Origin: Acorus gramineus
Lineage: Eukaryota; Streptophyta; Magnoliopsida; Acorales; Acoraceae
Length of the DNA: 64,000 bases
Assembly (NCBI GenBank): GCA_030737835.1
Contig: CM060850.1
Location: 18,585,287 to 18,649,286, forward strand
Reading direction: 5' to 3'
How positions within the stretch are numbered: the first letter of the stretch is position 1; the number at the start of each line of letters is the position of its first letter. The notes beneath the pieces were generated by a model. That model did not search any database and had not been told where the DNA came from. It worked only from the letters and a program-made list of their open reading frames with translations. Below, piece after piece: positions 47,320 through 57,200 of the stretch. A program made the translations under genes and the position numbers.

Positions 47320-47432
47320 AAGAACTCGGGAGGGCGGCGTGAGTTCCCGATATAGGATACCCCGACAACCAAACAAGGAACACGGAGTACCCTAACCCGG
47401 GTCTCACCGCTGTCCTCGCAAGGCCCCTCCCC
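47320..47432 (-). repeat. 120-bp TIR module, LTR F copy a
   Basis: GGGAAAGAACTCGGGAGGGC to CTCGCAAGGCCCCTCCCC; one of two tandem copies, as in LTR 54788. Confidence 0.75.
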
Positions 47433-47494
47433 TATAATATTCACTAAATATGCTAATAATCATACCAGTTATATAACATTACTTATAATATTAA

Positions 47495-47612
47495 TGGGAC
47501 TAGAAACCTTGGGAGGGCAGCATGAGGTCCCGATACAGGACATCCCGACAGCCAAACAAGGAACACGGAGTACCCTAACACGGGTCTCAATGTTGACCTC
47601 GCAAGGCTCCTC
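47495..47612 (-). repeat. 120-bp TIR module, LTR F copy b
   Basis: AAACCTTGGGAGGGCAGCAT to CTCGCAAGGCTCCTCC, bordered by TTATAATATTA on the left and TATAATATTAT on the right. Confidence 0.8.
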
Positions 47613-49382
47613 CCTATAATATTATCTAAGGCATGCGATTTAACATACACTAGCATTTAATTTAATAAATAAACTAGTAGGACGCATGCATAGGCCGAGG
47701 TTTCCTATCATGAAAACAGGGGGCATGGTGCATGGCTCTTACACCTATCCTATGGGTGCAAGTCCCTAACACACAAAGACTAGGGTAGCATGCATTCCAC
47801 ATTTAAATCATGCAAGCAAGGATTACATATTACTGCTGGTTAATATACATCCATGATGCCCCAGGAGAGGTCGGTATACGACCAAATGCGTATGACCCCT
47901 CTGTACTGGGTTGGATTGTCCCACTCACCGAAGTTCGGGTCGTCACGCGACCGCCCGTCAGGATCTGCAAGACAGACATTTATACGGTGAGTTAAAATCC
48001 ACAACTACTACCAAAGACATCAAAATTCACAAAACCCACAAACAAACAACCAACACTCGGGCAAACGTGCATACGACCCGCACGCACGCTAGCCCGAGCA
48101 CCCCGGCAACCACCCGCACGGCCGGCAACCACCCGCACGGTCACCCGACCGCCCGGGTGCACCGCCGCGCCTCAGCCAACCCACCCCGCGCACCGCCGGG
48201 CCCCCGCCCGCCGCCTGGACGTGCCGCCGAACCTCCCGGGTGCACCGCGTGCCCCCTGCGCCCCAGCGCAGCCGCCCGCGCACACCCCGCACGCCTCGCG
48301 CTAGCCCGCGAGCACCCTGCACGCCCTGCGCGCAGCGTCTCGCCCCGCGCAAACCCCGCGCGCACCTCCAGCCCCCTATCCGCGCGCACTCCGCGCGCAC
48401 CTACCATCCTCTACCCGCGCGCATCACGCGCGCACCACCCGCTGGCACCCACTGCACCGCGCGCACGCCTGCGCCTTAGCCCAGCGCCCGGTATCCGCGG
48501 CCCAGCACCCGACGCTCAGCGCCCAGCACCCGGGACCCTCACCCAGCGCCCACGCGCACGCACGCGCAACACGCGCCCAGCGCGCCTGGCAGCACGCGCC
48601 CAACGCGCCTGCTAGCATGCCCGCGCTGCTGCCCGCGCTGCCTGCCTGCGCGTCGCCGAGTGGCCCGAGCACCGTTCGCCTTGCACGCCCAGCCACTGCC
48701 CGCCTGATGCCCGAGCACCCCCTACCAGCTGCCCGAGCATGGCCTGCCCTGCTCGCACAGCCCGCAGCCAGCCTACCCGCATGCCTCCCCCTACACCCCC
48801 TGAGCGCACGCCCGCGCGCGCGCGGGCGCACGCCCGGCAAACTGGTGCGCCTGCTCCCAGCCTACCCGGCTAGCCCCCTCCCAGCGCGCCTAGCACGCCT
48901 GCGCTCAGCACGCCCAGCAGCCCCACCCGAGCGCACGCCGCGCGCACGCCTGCGCGCACGCACCCGCGCGCCCGGCCACCTAGTGCGCCAACCTGCTGCG
49001 CCTGCTGCCTACTCTCCCGGAACAGCCTCCCAGCCTACCCGGACAGCCCAGCACCTAGACCGAGCCATCCAACCTCCAACACCCGCCACCCCCACAGCCT
49101 CCGACCACCTCCACAGCCCTCCGACGGCCACCCACCGCCGCCAACCGCCTCCCAACCCCAAATCTACCCTCCTAACATACATCTAAGCATGAAAAAGAGA
49201 TGAAAGAGGGCTTACCGAGGGGAAGAAGGGAAGTCCGGATGCTCTCCGCGCACCGAAACCTTTCCCCAAGGGCTTCCAACGCCCGGATCTCACTCGGCCT
49301 TCGAAACAGCCCAAAACAGAGGAGAAGAGGGGGGGGGATGGAGGGGCTAAACTCGCCGGAATCGGGATTTGAAAGCACCGGG

Positions 49383-49407
49383 GTGTAGATCGGGACCCGA
49401 TCTACAC
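49383..49407. repeat. 25-nt palindrome in predicted leader (copy 2)
   Basis: Same 12-bp arms as at 21368, seen from the other strand so the centre is A. Confidence 0.9.
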
Positions 49408-49804
49408 TTCCTATGCTTTAGGTTTTTAGCTTTGAGGGGTCTAGGGGGCTCAAAAGTGAGAAAAGGAGAGAGGGGAGAGAGAAAATGAAATTGGTAGGGA
49501 TGATGAACAGTGTTTTCGAAATTAGATCACACATATATATAGCAAGTGACTTAAAAACCCGGATACGCCCCGGAACTGTGAAATTTCAGAAACGTTACCG
49601 GAATTCGATGAAATTTTCGTGAGAGGCCTAAAATGGCACCAGGACACCAAATATGCAGTTAGATTTCCAATCGGAGTCCTCTAACTCAGGACGATAGCTA
49701 ACAGTCCAAAAATTAGCGGTTCCGATCGAAAATCGAAAAAAAACGAAAAACTGCCAGAACGCTCCAACGGTTACCAGCAGGTTAAAAGTGACACATATAT
49801 AACA

Positions 49805-50265
49805 ATTGGGGGGAGATATTTTTAGCTCACTTATAAGTCAACCCTCACTTAGATTAGGCAAAGCTAAGTTAATTAGGGTTTAAGCTAGGATTAGGGAAGC
49901 TTAAGTGTGGTTTGACCCTAGTCAACCCAACCACACTAAAATCCAAACACATTTGACCAAGTCATGGGGCCCACTTTGACCAAGTCAAGTCTCCCAATGA
50001 CTTCTCGTTCGGTCAAAACCCGGATACGCTTCGAAACTGTGAAATTCTAAAACGTTACCGGAATTAGATGAAACTTTCGTGAGTGGCTTGGAATGGCACC
50101 AGGACACATAATATGCAGTTAGATTTTCAATCGGAGTCCTCAAACTCAGGATGATAGCTAACAGTCCAAAATTTTAGCGGTTCCGATCGAAAAACGAAAA
50201 AAACTCAAAAACTGCCAGAATGTCCCAATGGTGACCAGAAGGTTAAAAGTGACACATATATAACA
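49805..50265 (-). mobile_element. Solo LTR E, second part
   Basis: U3 with TTGAC repeats (49850-50010), ending GTGACACATATATAACA; TGCAT follows. Confidence 0.92.
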
Positions 50266-51837
50266 TGCATAGCACAGATTACACTTATTACAAATTAATA
50301 CGCAATTATGGTGCCCCAGGGGAGGGCAATGCACGCCTACGTGCATCGAACGCCTCCCTACTGGGTTGGATTGTCCCACTCACCAATACCCGGGTCATCG
50401 CGTGACCGCCCGTCAAGATCTGCAAGACATGGGAAACCAAAATGGTGAGTAAAATACACAAATACACAAGAAATACGCTAGAAATACCCAACACTCGGAC
50501 AAGCATGCATACGGGCCCGTACGCACGCGAGTCTGAGTGCCCCGACACACTCCCGCACCCTCGGCAGCCATGCGCACGGCCACCCGCACAGGTGCGCACG
50601 CACGCACGCACTCCCGTGCCCCGGGCGCACTGCCGCCCCAGCCCGAGCGCCCAGGCACGCTGCCGCGCCCCTGCCCGCACGCCTAGACACGCTGCCGCGC
50701 GCACGTGCATGCTTGCGCGCGCCCGCGCGCACCGCGCGTCCAGCCCTGCGTCACCCGCGCGTACTGCGCCCCTGCGCAGCACCCTGCGCGCACCCCGGCG
50801 CACACCGCACATACTGCGCCCCTGCGCAGCACTCCGCGCGTACGCGCGCACGCCCCCAGCGCGCCCGACTGCGCGCGCCTGCACTGCCTGCGCGCGCAGA
50901 CTCGCGCGCACGAGCGCGGATGACCCCGCACGCGCGCCCGAGCCAAACCCACCACCTTCCTCAGCCCTCCCACACCCCTAACACACATCCAAACCATGCA
51001 TACCCAAAAACACCTCCTAATCAAGCATCTACACAAGAAAAAGGGAGGAAGAAAGCTTACCCAAGGGAGGAAAGGAAGGGAGGGAAAATCGGGTGCTCTT
51101 CGCGCACCGAAACACCACCACCACCACCACCAAGACCTCTTCTCAGCCCAAGAATGGCTGAAAACAGAGGTAAAAAGGTGCCATGAGAGGAGGTCAAACA
51201 AAGGGAAACACAAATCTAACACCATGGAAAGATAGATCGGGTCCTTACCAAGCTTTTCTCCTTCTAGGGGTTTCTTGTTCAAACTCTTCTACTAGATCAA
51301 AAAAGGGAAATAAAGAGAGGAGATGAAGGTTTGTGAGTGAGTGAGAGAGAGAAGAAGATGAATAGGAGCAACTAATGTGGTCGTGGACTTTTATTTAGGC
51401 ACACACACACACCACACACACTCACACACTCACACACTTAGAAAATTTTAGGTTTTGAGAACTTTGACTTTGGGTCAACCTATCCACATAAGAAAACAAA
51501 AGCAATTGACCAAGTCAAGGGTCAAACTTGACTTGGTCAAAGTCCTCTTTGACTTGGTCAAGTCTCCCAATGACTTCTCGCTTGGTCAAAACCCGGATAC
51601 GATTTGGAACTACGAAATTCTGAAACGTTACCAGAATTCGATGAAATTTTTGTGAGTGGCTTGAAATGGCACCAGGACACATAATGTGCAGTTAGATTTT
51701 CAATCGGAGTTCTCAAGCTCATGATGATAGTCAAAAGTCCAAAATTTTAGCGGTTCCGATCGAAAAAAGAAAAAGTTGAAAAACTGCCAGAATGCTCCAA
51801 TGGTGACCAGAAGGCTAAAAGTGACACATATATAACA
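50266..51837 (-). repeat. Element C 5' LTR, second part
   Basis: Continues 43732 after TGCAT; CpG block ~50520-50950, CT leader, TTGAC repeats 51470-51580, terminal GTGACACATATATAACA. The next five bases, GAATT (51838-51842), should be C's target duplication; they overlap consistently with D's ATGAA, so the pre-insertion MULE may have read ATGAATTAAC. Confidence 0.92.
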
Positions 51838-53360
51838 GAATTAACATAATCATCAAAAAATGTATTCATGCTTTTCACTTCAATGTGTAGTAGACATATT
51901 GGCCCATAAAGTTTCTTTCACATATACTAGAACCCATCGTAAACGATCACTAAATAATGATGAAAGCCACGCATTCTCCAACATCCCATGTTCCTCTATC
52001 ATCTGTAGCCAAGTGGTGTCAAAATCACCATGTGTAAGAGACTCGTACACAATGGACTTCATGCGTTTCTTAATTTCAACATAGTTCTTGAAGTTGCAAA
52101 CAAATAAATTACATTAAATACACTTATCAAATTTAGGGGGTGTATTTGAAACAAAGAGTTGTATCTGAATTTTCAACTGCATCTGAATTTGTTAATAACA
52201 TGTTCAAACAAAACACGACCATGCATACCTGCCCAACTTCTCTGGTAGCTTCTTCATGGTTTTCCATAAACACAAGCTATGACGAGATTCTGAAAATACT
52301 TGAGCCATAGCTCCCTGAATTGCTTTACATTGATCAATAACTATTGCATTCGGCTTATGTCCTGACATGCACTCTAACCAAGCTTTGAAAAGCCACACAT
52401 AGATTTTAGTGTTCTCATTAGACAATAAACCGCATCCAAACAAAATAGATTGACCATGGTGATTCACATCAACAAAAGGGGCAAAAGGCATGTCATATTT
52501 ATTTGTCAAATAGGTAGAATCAAATGAAATCACATATGAGAAAGATTCATATAGTGCTCTAGATCTTGCATCAGCTCAAAAAAAATATTCCTAACTCTAA
52601 AATTCTCATCAAAATCAACGAGGTGAAAAAAATTCAAATTCCTCTTTTGCATACGAACGAAATAATCGCAAACAGCTTGAGCGTCTCCCCCACCAAGCCT
52701 AACAAGCCTCGATCTGGACAAATAATTCCTAGCATTCTTCTCTTCATAAGATATGCAATCATAACCACCAGCCTTAATCACTAAAGAGTTAAAACTTTTC
52801 GATGCTCTAATTCTAGCCTTGTCATTAATTTCCAAAACCCGTTTCAACATAGGATCAATCTTCCTGTGACACGCAAAATGGCGAGATTTAAGGGGGCTTA
52901 AATGATGGTTATGATCTAAAACCACCTTTTATATCAAGAAGCACCCATTTCCCTTAACGCTGATGTTTATTCTGGCACCACAACGAGTCTTGATAGAAGA
53001 CCAGGCATTAAACGCATTCTTTCCAGATGGAACATGCTTCCCATTTCTACAGCAAGCCAGAGAAAAAAAACCTTTGCCTCCCATTTTCATCATTTTTTTT
53101 CATGAATCTTAGGAATGCCAAATCCAACTTTGTGAGCAAAGTTGTTATAAAACAACCACACCTCGTTTTCATAATGAAAACACATCCCAACAAATGGAAT
53201 AGACTGTTTTGCACATGCTACAATCTCATCTACATTTTGCTAATCAGCCAAATCAGACACTTCCTTCGGTAAACTGGTTTCCAGATCACATGAATCGTGG
53301 ATATCTTCCAAATGAATTAAGTCTTCAAATGTGTCATCCATAAAATCATCGTCACTGCCT
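51838..53360 (-). pseudogene. FAR1/FHY3-type MULE transposase, decayed
   Basis: Minus strand: an acidic N-part (DDDFMDDTFEDL), FAR1 DNA-binding domain (FVGMCFHYENEVWLFYNNFA, HKVGFGIPK, then CGARI, DHNHHLSP), linker to ~52540, then the MULE catalytic region starting SFDSTYLTNKY and VNHHGQSILFGCGLL, with the DQ of VIDQCKAIQ. A donor-like GGTATGC at ~52230 and acceptor near 52095 bracket an intron, followed by WLSSLFSDRLRW and WANMSTTH. The frame ends at DDYVNS, cut by element C; the rest and the SWIM finger are not found on the far side. Several stops (for example before KVVLDHNH) and frameshifts. It mobilised the MULE in the past. Confidence 0.88.
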
Positions 53361-53404
53361 CCTAAAAAAATAGAAAGATTGCCACATGTTATATAATTAA
53401 GATG

Positions 53405-53424
53405 AAGATACAGTGCTGTATCTT
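53405..53424. repeat. Short inverted repeat AAGATACAG/CTGTATCTT
   Basis: Perfect 9-bp arms around TG. Confidence 0.85.
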
Positions 53425-53609
53425 AAAACCAAAGCAAACAATACATATTTTTAATTAGCAGACATGTAAATTAGCAGTACATAGATTTTTAATAAAAGTC
53501 CTTCAAGCCTTTATATATATGTGACAATAAGCAATTAAATATTAATGACGTACACATTAATCAATTCCATATAAATAAAATGTCAAAATTCAAATTGGGC
53601 TGTAAAACA

Positions 53610-53637
53610 AATTCAAGATACACGGGTATCTAGAATT
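53610..53637. repeat. Short inverted repeat AATTCAAGATAC/GTATCTAGAATT
   Basis: 12-bp arms with one mismatch around ACGG. Confidence 0.85.
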
Positions 53638-53811
53638 TGAAATAACATCTACACATTCGATACTAGTAATTATAAAATCTAATGAGTTGAATAATGATCA
53701 TTCAAAGCTCAAAAATATGCTCAATGACTCAATATGCATACATATACACATACACACCACTAAAAGCTGATTATTCAGATCATACATAAAACACAAAAAT
53801 GCATCTAGATC

Positions 53812-53832
53812 CAGATACACAAGATGTATCTG
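53812..53832. repeat. Short inverted repeat CAGATACA/TGTATCTG
   Basis: Perfect 8-bp arms around CAAGA. Confidence 0.85.
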
Positions 53833-54393
53833 AATTTAATTTGAATTCCATATCCAAAAAAGGTATATGATGATTCAAAGGAGTAATAAAAAAATCAGAT
53901 CAATGTGAATTATTCAGATCGAAATAAACCTAACCTGAATGGATCGCCATTGTTTCACCACAATCAGGTCGCAAACAAAAAATAATGAAACGTGTAATTC
54001 TTATGTTTGTTTTCATTTCCACCAATCAATCTGGATCTAAAAAAATGTAAAACGTGATTTTTTTGGGGTCCGAAAGGCCTAACCTGGATGTTTGCACTAC
54101 ATTCAAATCGCACAAAAAAAAAAAAAAAAAAAAAACGTTGAAATCTTCTCTTTCTTCGCCAATCAAATCTGAATGAAATTGAAATTGATGTTTGTTTTCT
54201 TTACAACAGATCAATCTTTATAAAAAAAAATGAAACTCGTGATTTTTTATTTTTTTATTTTGATCGTGCAATTAAATTGATATCTTCAAAAACGGAAATA
54301 ATCTCCCGAATCATAACCAACCCAGCATTCATTGGACCGGTTATGGAAAAAAAGGTGAGATTAGTTAGGGGAGTAATATGGGTATTTCAAACT

Positions 54394-54443
54394 TGCCACC
54401 TCATGGGGCTTAGGTTGGGGTCTAGCAATTGGGGCCTAAAAAT
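54394..54443. repeat. Candidate MULE right terminus
   Basis: TGGGGCTTAGGTTGGGG and TTGGGGCCTAAA; inverted partner of 4013-4066. Confidence 0.4.
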
Positions 54444-54449
54444 CATTAG

Positions 54450-54787
54450 GTGTCAATATACTATTGATTTTCTAGTTGACTTTTACAAAAGTGCAAAAAA
54501 AAAAAAAAATACAAAACTACCCTTATTTAAATCACACCAAAACCCTTTTTTCCATGACTGTTTCCTTCTCGCATCCTAAAAATATCTAACCAGTATTTTT
54601 ATAGACATTCTCCATTTAAAAAAATCATTCCGGCCGGCCTATTCATCTCCGGTGATCGGTGTCACCACCCCTGGATTCCCCTTACCGCCCTCTATCATAT
54701 GAGATAGTGTTTGACTACCTTTCCAGTCCTCCTCTAACTCAGTTACACTTTGTGATTGTAATTTATTGCACAAAAAGTTTACTTATA
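54450..54787. other. Unassigned AT-rich DNA left of the truncated LTR
   Basis: Directly similar to 4070-4140 up to ~54530 (CTATTG..TTGACTTTT..AACTACCCTTAT), hinting at a second MULE-like end here. Nothing else recognised. Confidence 0.4.
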
Positions 54788-54978
54788 TCGATCGGAACCG
54801 CTAATTTTTGGACTGTTAGCTATCGTCCTGAGCTAGAGGACTCCAATTGGAAATCTAACTGCATATTTGGTGTCCTGGTGCCATTTTAGACCTCTCACAA
54901 AAATTTCATCGAATTCCGGCATCGTTTACAAAAATTTCACAGTTCCGGGGTGTATCCGGGTTTTTAAGTCGCGCGCAC

Positions 54979-54986
54979 TATAAATA
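54979..54986 (+). promoter_or_regulatory. TATA box, truncated LTR
   Basis: TATAAATA, ~120 bp before the palindrome, as in LTR 20970. Confidence 0.6.
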
Positions 54987-55101
54987 AGTCCCGAGTTATT
55001 ATTCATCATCCCTACGACTTACATTTTCTCTCTCCCCTCTCTCTTTTTCTCACTTTCAAGCCCCCTAGACCCCTCAAACCTAAAAACCTAAAGCACGGGA
55101 A

Positions 55102-55126
55102 GTGTAGATCGGGTCCCGATCTACAC
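55102..55126. repeat. 25-nt palindrome in predicted leader (copy 3)
   Basis: GTGTAGATCGGG, T, CCCGATCTACAC; unchanged although the surrounding LTR is diverged. Confidence 0.9.
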
Positions 55127-55856
55127 ACCGGTGTCTTCAAATCCCGTTTCCGGTGATCCTAGCCTCCCCGACCTCCCCTCTTTGTCCTCTGGTCGGAGGC
55201 GGTGGGTGGCCGTCGGGGGCAGTGGGAGGCGGTCGGAGGCCGTTGGAGGCTTTCGGATGGTGGTGGAGGTGCTCGAGCAGTGGCAGGCCTTGTCCTCAGG
55301 CGCACGCGCGCGTGCGTGCGCGCGAGCGTGCGCGCGGGCATGCGCTCGGGGAGGGGGAGCTGGAGGACAGCAAGGCGTTCGGGGTGCTGTCCGCGAGGCG
55401 CGATGGGGCAGGGGAGGTGTGCGCGAGGCGTATGCACGTTTGCCCGAGTGTTGGGAGTTTAGTTGTGGGTTTATGTAAGTTCTTGTGTATTTTGTAGTAT
55501 TTGTGGATTTTAACTCACCATATTGGGTCGCGCGACGACCCAGATACTGGTGAGTGGGACAATCCAACCCAGTAGAGAGGCGTTATACGCACTTGGGCGT
55601 ATACCGACCTCTCCTGGGGCACCGTGGATGAATATTAACCTGCAGTAATATGTAATCCATGCTTGTATGATTAAATTGTAGAATGCATGCTACCCTAGAC
55701 TTTGCATGTTAGGGACTTGCACCCTTAGGATATGTGTATGAGCCATGCACCATGCCTCCTGTTTAGGAAACCTCGACCTGTGTATGCGTCCTACTAGTTT
55801 ATTTATTAAATTAAATGCTAGTGTATGTTAAATCGCATGCCTTAGGTAATATTATA

Positions 55857-55977
55857 GGGAGGGGCCTTGCGAGGACAGCGGTGAGACCCGGGTTAGGGTA
55901 CTCCGTGTTCCTTGTTTGGTTGTCGGGATGTCCTGTATCGGGACCTCATGCTGCCCTCCCAAGGTTTCTAGTCCCAA
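55857..55977 (+). repeat. 120-bp TIR module with 10-bp duplication, copy a
   Basis: Flanked by identical TAATATTATA (55847-55856 and 55978-55987); 121 bp between. Confidence 0.88.
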
Positions 55978-56038
55978 TAATATTATAAGTAATGTTGTAT
56001 GTTTGGTATGATTATTAGCATGAGTAGTGAATATTATA

Positions 56039-56155
56039 GGGGAGGGGCCTTGCGAGGACAGCGGTGAGACCCGTGTTAGGGTACTCCGTGTTCCTTGTTT
56101 GGTTGTCGGGGTATCCTATATCGGGAACTCACGCCGCCCTCCCGAGTTTCTTTCC
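56039..56155 (+). repeat. 120-bp TIR module, copy b
   Basis: GGGGAGGGGCCTTGCGAGG to CCGAGTTTCTTTCCCCCAA; left flank GAATATTATA, right flank degenerate (TGATATTCC). Confidence 0.75.
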
Positions 56156-56617
56156 CCCAATGATATTCCAACCCTGCTTTTGATTGTACTTGTTTCCCCG
56201 CATCTTGGTTATGCGCGCTGGAGGAACTCTGAAGAGTTCATGACATTTGAGTTGTAGAGATGTGTAGTCGGCGGATCCGAGTGGATCATATGCGTATGGA
56301 TAGGCTGTTCTGTTCCCCTCGTTGGATCCGGTAGAGGCTACCCCAGCGTTAGAAAGGCCGTCCTTCGGAGGACCCACATCAGTAGACGCCTCCTGATTTG
56401 GTTTCGGACTGTGCTGAAGTTGTGGGTGGAGACCAAGTGGCCTACGGAGTGGAGGAGAGACTACCGGTGGACTAAGGGTGACCAACAGCCTAGTCAGTCC
56501 CAAAATCCTATGTCACCCGTGGTAGGGTGAGGGTGAGGGTGTAGTGGGTTGGCGATGAGCGACCTGCTAGATTTGTTTATGGATGATTATCAGTCCCAAT
56601 AGCCTATGTCACCCATT

Positions 56618-56663
56618 GATGGGTGAGGGTGAGGGTGTGGTGGTTCGGCGAAGTACGAACCAC
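56618..56663 (+). promoter_or_regulatory. G-tracts plus hairpin variant with compensatory change
   Basis: Three GGG runs from 56621, arms GTGGTTCG (56640-56647) and CGAACCAC (56656-56663). Confidence 0.7.
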
Positions 56664-57200
56664 TGGATTATGTTGTTCTGTCTTGGAGATTAGATAAATA
56701 ATGGAATTGTGGTAAATATTGTATGTGATGCATGGGTTGTGCCGTTCACTGAGCGTGTGGCTCACCCCTCGCATATGTTTTTCCCCAGTGGTCACTGAGC
56801 CTGAGCTAGAGCCGGAGCAGCAGTTGGAGCTTTCCGAGGGATTCCTTCAGTAGCGGAGCAGCGCTACGTCCGCGAGTGCCAGAGGCTATCAACATCCCTT
56901 TTCTTGGCTGTATGTATTTTATTTCCGTGCTTGGCACGTGTCTGTATATATTCAGTTGTTTCCATGTATATTGGCTCTCACAGGACGTATGATTGTGTAT
57001 CGAGTCTGTAATATGTTTTGGGTTACGGACTCAGTTTTAGCTTCCGCTATTTTGTGTATATATTATGTCAGCCTTGTTTGATATCTGTGTTGTCATTTTT
57101 ATCTGTGGTTTAGAGTATATGTGTTTGACCTCATGTGTAGGCCTCTGATATGATATATACACCTGCCGCGTCCCGGGGACGGCCGCCCTGGGGCGTGACA

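Larger units (their letters stand above)
46326..49804 (-). mobile_element. LTR F, subfamily II, inside LTR E
   Basis: The first ~55 bp are missing (starts AATATCAGAATC); ends GTGACACATATATAACA at 49804. Carries the subfamily II palindrome (49383-49407), lacks W-boxes, has two tandem copies of the 120-bp module and two G-tract/hairpin units. No target duplication flanks it, and ~50 bp of E including its TATA region is lost at the junction. Confidence 0.88.
53361..54393. other. MULE right arm, non-coding, with short inverted repeats
   Basis: AT-rich, no coding exon seen. Holds three AGATAC/GTATCT inverted repeats and a long A-run (~54112-54134). Confidence 0.55.
4005..54452 (-). mobile_element. 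FAR1-type Mutator-like transposon (MULE), split by nested LTR elements
   Basis: An old MULE is inferred from the FAR1-type transposase remnant at the right (51838-53360, minus), the DUF1985/plant-mobile-domain-like gene remnant at the left (8232-9139, plus) and shared AGATAC/GTATCT short inverted repeats in both arms only. Candidate termini are G/C-rich islands in AT-rich DNA: left 4013-4066 begins TTTAGGCCCCAACCATAAGC, right 54394-54443 reverse-complemented contains TTTTAGGCCCCAA and CCAACCTAAGCCCCA. I could not find a convincing 9-11-bp target duplication, so the exact ends are uncertain. Excluding nested insertions the element would be roughly 5 kb. Confidence 0.6.
54788..57200 (+). mobile_element. 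5'-truncated subfamily II LTR
   Basis: Begins within U3 (ATCGGAACCGCTAATTTTTG), missing the first ~75 bp, and ends GGGGCGTGACA. Contains TATAAATA (54979-54986), the palindrome (55102-55126), a shortened CpG block, two module copies and two G-tract/hairpin units. The acceptor-like ACAG/ATCTTGAC landmark is deleted. No left target duplication can be found. Confidence 0.9.

Noticed and set aside
53027-53272. Plus-strand 81-codon frame
   Set aside because: It overlaps, on the opposite strand, the clear FAR1 domain of the MULE transposase.
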